A stretch of DNA of 64,000 nucleotides from Ensifer adhaerens. Lineage in GTDB: Bacteria > Pseudomonadota > Alphaproteobacteria > Rhizobiales > Rhizobiaceae. The translations under genes and the position numbers were made by a program. The stretch lies in NCBI GenBank assembly GCA_900215285.1, contig OCMG01000004.1, forward strand, positions 1,472,001 to 1,536,000. Direction: 5' to 3'. Shown in pieces: positions 60,995-64,000 of the stretch. Each line of letters opens with the position of its first letter. Positions within the stretch are counted from its first letter, which is position 1. Below the pieces are notes generated by a model. That model saw only the letters and a program-made list of their open reading frames with translations. It was not told where the DNA came from and ran no database searches.

Positions 60995-61125
60995 GCCCCT
61001 CACCCCGCCTCCGCTATCGCTCGGCGGACCTCTCCCCGAGGGGAGAGGAGGTTCTCAGGCGTTGCGGCAAATTCCTTTTCTCCCCTTGGGGAGAAGATGT
61101 CCGAAGGACAGATGAGGGGTCCTCT
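60995..61125. repeat. Palindromic intergenic repeat element B, between hemA and the hydrolase gene
   Basis: Two palindromes, CCTCTCCCCGAGGGGAGAGG (61029-61048) and TTCTCCCCTTGGGGAGAA (61077-61094), lie between CCCCTCACCC (60996-61005) and GATGAGGGGT (61111-61120). The same component motifs occur in element A (41982-42165), so both belong to a dispersed family. Confidence 0.75.
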
Positions 61126-61132
61126 TGCGGGA

Positions 61133-62347
61133 TCAGGCAACAGCCCGTGCCAGTGCGCAGCGCGACCAAAGGCTATGCAGCGCGCCGACGAGGTGGCGCA
61201 TGTCGTCGTCCGTGTGGAACGGGCTCGGCGTGATGCGCAGGCGCTCGGTCTTCTTCGGCACGGTCGGATAGTTGATCGGCTGGACGTAGATGCCGTAATT
61301 GTCGAGCAGCAGGTCGGAGATCCACTTGCACTTGGCGGCGTCGCCCACCAGAACCGGCACGATATGGCTTGGGTTCGGCATGTGCGGGATGCCTGCGGCA
61401 TCGAGCATTTTGCGGAGCGTGCGCACACGCTCCTGATGACAGAGCCGCTCTTGTTGGCTAGCCTTCAGATGCTTGATCGAGGCAAGCGCGCCGGCGGCAA
61501 TTGCCGGCGGCAGCGAGGTGGTGAAGATGAAGCCGGAGGCGAAGGAGCGGACGAAATCGATCAGCGCTTCCGAGCCGGTGATGTAGCCGCCCATGACGCC
61601 GAAGGCCTTGCCGAGCGTGCCTTCGATGACGGTGATGCGGTCCATCACGCCGTCGCGTTCGGCAATGCCGCCGCCGCGCGGGCCATAGAGGCCAACGGCG
61701 TGCACTTCATCGAGATAGGTCATCGCGCCATATTTGTCGGCGATGTCGCAGATGTCCTTGATGGGGGCGATGTCGCCATCCATGGAGTAGACGGATTCGA
61801 AGGCGATGAGCTTCGGGGCTGCCGGATCGGCGGCGCGCAGCTTGGCTTCGAGGTCCTTGAGATCGTTGTGCTTCCAGATCACGCGCTCGCACTTGGAATG
61901 GCGAATGCCTTCGATCATGGAGGCGTGGTTGCCGGCATCCGAGAAGATGATGAGACCGGGGATCTTGGCGCCGAGCGTGCCGAGAGAGGCCCAGTTGGAC
62001 ATGTAGCCGGAATTGAAGAGGAGGGCAGCTTCCTTGCCATGCAGGTCCGCGAGCTCGCGCTCGAGCAGGACGTGGTAATGGTTGGTGCCGGAAATGTTCC
62101 GGGTGCCGCCGGCACCGGTGCCACACTGGTCGATGGCCGTCTTCATGGCTTCCATCACGGCGGCGTTCTGGCCCATGCCGAGATAGTCGTTGGAACACCA
62201 GACGGTCACATCCTGCGGGCCGTTTTCAGTGTGGCGGATCGCCTTGGGGAAGTTTCCACGCTGACGCTCGAGATCGGCGAATACGCGATAGCGGCCTTCC
62301 TGGTGCAACCCGTCCAGCTCGTTCTTGAAAAAGGCCTCAAAATCCAT
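61133..62347 (-). CDS. hemA: 5-aminolevulinate synthase
   Basis: PLP enzyme of the C4 (Shemin) heme pathway, condensing glycine and succinyl-CoA; typical of alphaproteobacteria. The 404-aa protein begins [15 protein letters not shown], with [10 protein letters not shown], the pyridine-binding [10 protein letters not shown] and the PLP lysine in [13 protein letters not shown] (~242). ATG 62347 has GGAGACGAGA immediately upstream; an in-frame start seven codons earlier is less likely. It draws succinyl-CoA from the sucCDAB enzymes. Confidence 0.96.
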   Translation of the reverse strand: MDFEAFFKNELDGLHQEGRYRVFADLERQRGNFPKAIRHTENGPQDVTVWCSNDYLGMGQNAAVMEAMKTAIDQCGTGAGGTRNISGTNHYHVLLERELADLHGKEAALLFNSGYMSNWASLGTLGAKIPGLIIFSDAGNHASMIEGIRHSKCERVIWKHNDLKDLEAKLRAADPAAPKLIAFESVYSMDGDIAPIKDICDIADKYGAMTYLDEVHAVGLYGPRGGGIAERDGVMDRITVIEGTLGKAFGVMGGYITGSEALIDFVRSFASGFIFTTSLPPAIAAGALASIKHLKASQQERLCHQERVRTLRKMLDAAGIPHMPNPSHIVPVLVGDAAKCKWISDLLLDNYGIYVQPINYPTVPKKTERLRITPSPFHTDDDMRHLVGALHSLWSRCALARAVA

Positions 62348-62409
62348 TCTCGTCTCCACACCTGCCATGGCGTTTTCAGGTTTCGCACGATCCGCGTCAA
62401 GTCCCGACA

Positions 62410-62426
62410 GTTAGATTCCTTCTAAA
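62410..62426. promoter_or_regulatory. Irr-type iron control element (ICE-like) upstream of hemA
   Basis: GTTAGATTCCTTCTAAA matches 12 of the 14 fixed positions of the rhizobial ICE motif TTTAGAA-N3-TTCTAAA. It lies 63 bases before the hemA start. Irr is a heme-responsive regulator, so feedback by iron or heme on hemA is plausible, but inferred. Confidence 0.6.
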
Positions 62427-62645
62427 CTGCGGCAATTCGCGCATCACGTTTTCGTAGGAGCCGCCAATGGGCTATCTGCGCCCCTCATCAACCTTGCTAG
62501 CATCGGGAAACACTCATCCAATTGATGTATGTCAACCGTCGGACGATTCGCAGGCTCCATGTCGCTTCCGCCCGACTTGCAGTTGTGTCCCCGTCCAACC
62601 ATCTCCACAGAAGTTTAAGGATTGTTTACCACGCGGACCGGGACT

Positions 62646-63440
62646 TCACGGGGCCGGAAAGAGTGCGCTCGACTTGCCTGTCAGCCAGTAGCCGAAAAGG
62701 CCGATCCATTCATGCGCGGCACCGTCAACGAGGGAAAAACCCTCGGAAACGGCATCAGGAAAGATGTCCAGCCGCGAGAGACCGTAGGTCCGGTAATCCA
62801 CCGGATAGGGAATGACATTGAAGCCGACTGCGCGAAAGGAGCCGACGGCGCGCGGCATATGGGCAGCGGAGGTCACCAGCAGCCAGCGCTCACCGGGCTT
62901 GGGCTTCAGCGCTTCCATGGTGTATTTCGCATTTTCCGCCGTGGTGCGCGACTTCTCCTCCATCTCGATCCTGTCGGCGGGCAGGCCCATTTCCACCAGC
63001 AGCTTTTTCGTCAACGCCGATTCCGTGTTAGTTCCGGGATTACTGAAATGGCCGGAGCCGCCCGAGAGGAAGATGCGTGCCGTGGGATAGCGAACCGCAA
63101 GCACGGCGGTATCCGTCACCCGCTCCGCCGCATTATCCAGCGCGATCGTGTTGCGCGCCGGCGAAAGATCGTCATCGACCGGCCCGCCCAGCATGATGAC
63201 GCCTGTCGGCGGCTCGGTGAGGACGGGTTGCGGAAAGCGATCCTCCAGGATTGCCAGCGGCACATTGGCCAGCGGCGTCAGCCCGAAGACGAATGTCAGC
63301 AGGGCGGATACGGCGCATAGCGCCAGCCCGCGCCTTTGCCGGCGCCGCATGAGAAGAACGACGCCCAGAAGGCCGACGAGGAAAACGGCAGTCGACGGCG
63401 TGGTGACGAAACCGACCAGCTTGGAAATGACGAAGAACAT
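62646..63440 (-). CDS. YdcF/ElyC family protein (DUF218)
   Basis: The 264-aa protein has two N-terminal membrane helices (~5-30 and ~35-55), then a periplasmic or cytoplasmic DUF218 domain with GVIMLGGPVDDD and LSGGSGHF, the T/S-rich nucleotide-like loop EEKSRTTAENAKY and LVTSAAHMPRAVG. ElyC and SanA relatives affect envelope integrity; exact function unknown. Confidence 0.88.
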   Translation of the reverse strand: MFFVISKLVGFVTTPSTAVFLVGLLGVVLLMRRRQRRGLALCAVSALLTFVFGLTPLANVPLAILEDRFPQPVLTEPPTGVIMLGGPVDDDLSPARNTIALDNAAERVTDTAVLAVRYPTARIFLSGGSGHFSNPGTNTESALTKKLLVEMGLPADRIEMEEKSRTTAENAKYTMEALKPKPGERWLLVTSAAHMPRAVGSFRAVGFNVIPYPVDYRTYGLSRLDIFPDAVSEGFSLVDGAAHEWIGLFGYWLTGKSSALFPAP

Positions 63441-63470
63441 GAGGTCTCGTAAATGATGCCGGGGGAGGAA

Positions 63471-63547
63471 TGGTGATCCCGACGCGATTCGAACGCGTGA
63501 CCTACAGATTAGGAATCTGTCGCTCTATCCTGCTGAGCTACGGGACC
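63471..63547 (-). tRNA. tRNA-Arg (anticodon CCT)
   Basis: A 77-nt cloverleaf with CCA encoded. Acceptor GGTCCCG pairs with CGGGATC (one G-T). D-arm region GCTCAGCAGGATAGAGC, anticodon arm ACAGA-TTCCTAA-TCTGT with anticodon CCT (decodes AGG), and T-arm GCG-TTCGAAT-CGC are all present. Confidence 0.95.
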
Positions 63548-63740
63548 ACTGGCCTTCTCAATACTAAAGCAGCCGGGAGAAGCCAAGGTTTTTCTCCCTG
63601 CCTGGCGGCAAGATCAAAAGGTTCCGCCGGCCGGTTGAATACCGCTGATTTGGTTAATCATTCCGAAATGCGCGCCTGCGATACTTCAAGTGGCTGAAAA
63701 GCCGGCTTTGTATCTCGTTGAACGGCAAATGTAGGTCTGA

Positions 63741-64000
63741 GTGGTCAAGCTTCCCAAGAAGGTGGTCATCATCGCGTCCGGTGTGGTTGTGCTCACCGGG
63801 GCGTCGGGTGCGACTGCCTTCTTCATCGGGAAGGATCGGATTCTCGGGCCATCGGCGCAGGAACTGAGCGGCGTGGAATGCACCGACGTGATCCGCGTCG
63901 CCGACATGCGCAGGGATCGCGGACCGTGGCTGCGCAAATATGTGCGCGTGCCGCCCGGCACCGATGGCATGACTCGGGTCAAGACGGCGTTGCGCGTGGC
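63741..64000 (+). CDS. Hypothetical membrane-anchored protein (3' truncated by window edge)
   Basis: Open to the window end; about 86 residues visible. GTG start with TAGGTCTGA upstream. The N-terminus has a basic stretch and a membrane segment (VVIIASGVVVLTGASGATAFF), then GKDRILGPSAQEL and VECTDVIRVADMRRD. No family recognised; the start is provisional. Confidence 0.55.
   Translation, partial: MVKLPKKVVIIASGVVVLTGASGATAFFIGKDRILGPSAQELSGVECTDVIRVADMRRDRGPWLRKYVRVPPGTDGMTRVKTALRV

Overview
This high-GC window looks like chromosomal DNA from an alphaproteobacterium, most likely family Rhizobiaceae (Rhizobium/Agrobacterium/Ensifer relatives). The signs are the mdh-sucCDAB-...-lpdA order placed after sdhAB, an F1 ATP synthase operon (atpHAGDC) without the F0 genes, a 5-aminolevulinate synthase (C4-pathway hemA) with an Irr-like box upstream, an fdsGBACD formate dehydrogenase operon, CtrA-like boxes, and palindromic intergenic elements of the type common in rhizobia. 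The genus cannot be fixed from the sequence alone.

Layout. 1-15.3 kb is the TCA-cycle block: the end of sdhA, sdhB, an Omp19/Inh-type lipoprotein, zapE, then mdh-sucC-sucD-sucA-sucB. Four small genes (MAPEG, LysE, a secreted protein, an SDR) precede lpdA, which ends at a strong terminator. 15.4-24 kb carries housekeeping and accessory genes: cytochrome b561, a DUF2867-like protein, a TraB/GumN protein, xerC, an AAA ATPase, a DMT exporter, priA and a membrane protein built from an internal duplication. 24.2-29.2 kb is atpHAGDC. In the sequence as given, atpA has a one-base frameshift near its 3' end. 29.4-38.9 kb holds a BigR/SqrR-like ArsR regulator, the tamA-tamB outer-membrane assembly pair, and a soluble double-PAS chemoreceptor with its own cheW.

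38.9-52.2 kb is a C1/redox region. It has a YeiH-type exporter divergent from a LysR regulator. Next, all on the minus strand, come coxSLM (a form II CO-dehydrogenase-like molybdenum hydroxylase), a LysR regulator, and fdsGBA-fdhD-fdsD (NAD+-dependent formate dehydrogenase). 52.4-55.6 kb has a Gly-zipper lipoprotein and a copper-efflux pair (copA, cueR) with a textbook 19-bp-spacer CueR promoter. 55.7-64 kb has dxr, a lone low-GC GHKL-ATPase gene of unknown function (the clearest foreign-looking gene here), a DedA protein, a serine beta-lactamase-like hydrolase, hemA, a DUF218/YdcF protein, tRNA-Arg(CCT) and the start of a truncated membrane-anchored protein.

How the genes work together: succinate dehydrogenase, succinyl-CoA synthetase, 2-oxoglutarate dehydrogenase (SucA/SucB/LpdA) and malate dehydrogenase form a near-contiguous half of the TCA cycle. 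Their reducing power drives the ATP synthase encoded nearby. HemA draws on succinyl-CoA and glycine for heme. Fds (formate to CO2 plus NADH) and the Cox-like hydroxylase could supply extra electrons. No complete mobile element, CRISPR array or rRNA gene was seen. The most promising poorly described items are the GHKL-ATPase gene, the cox-LysR-fds arrangement without cox maturation genes, and the orphan two-cysteine ArsR regulator.
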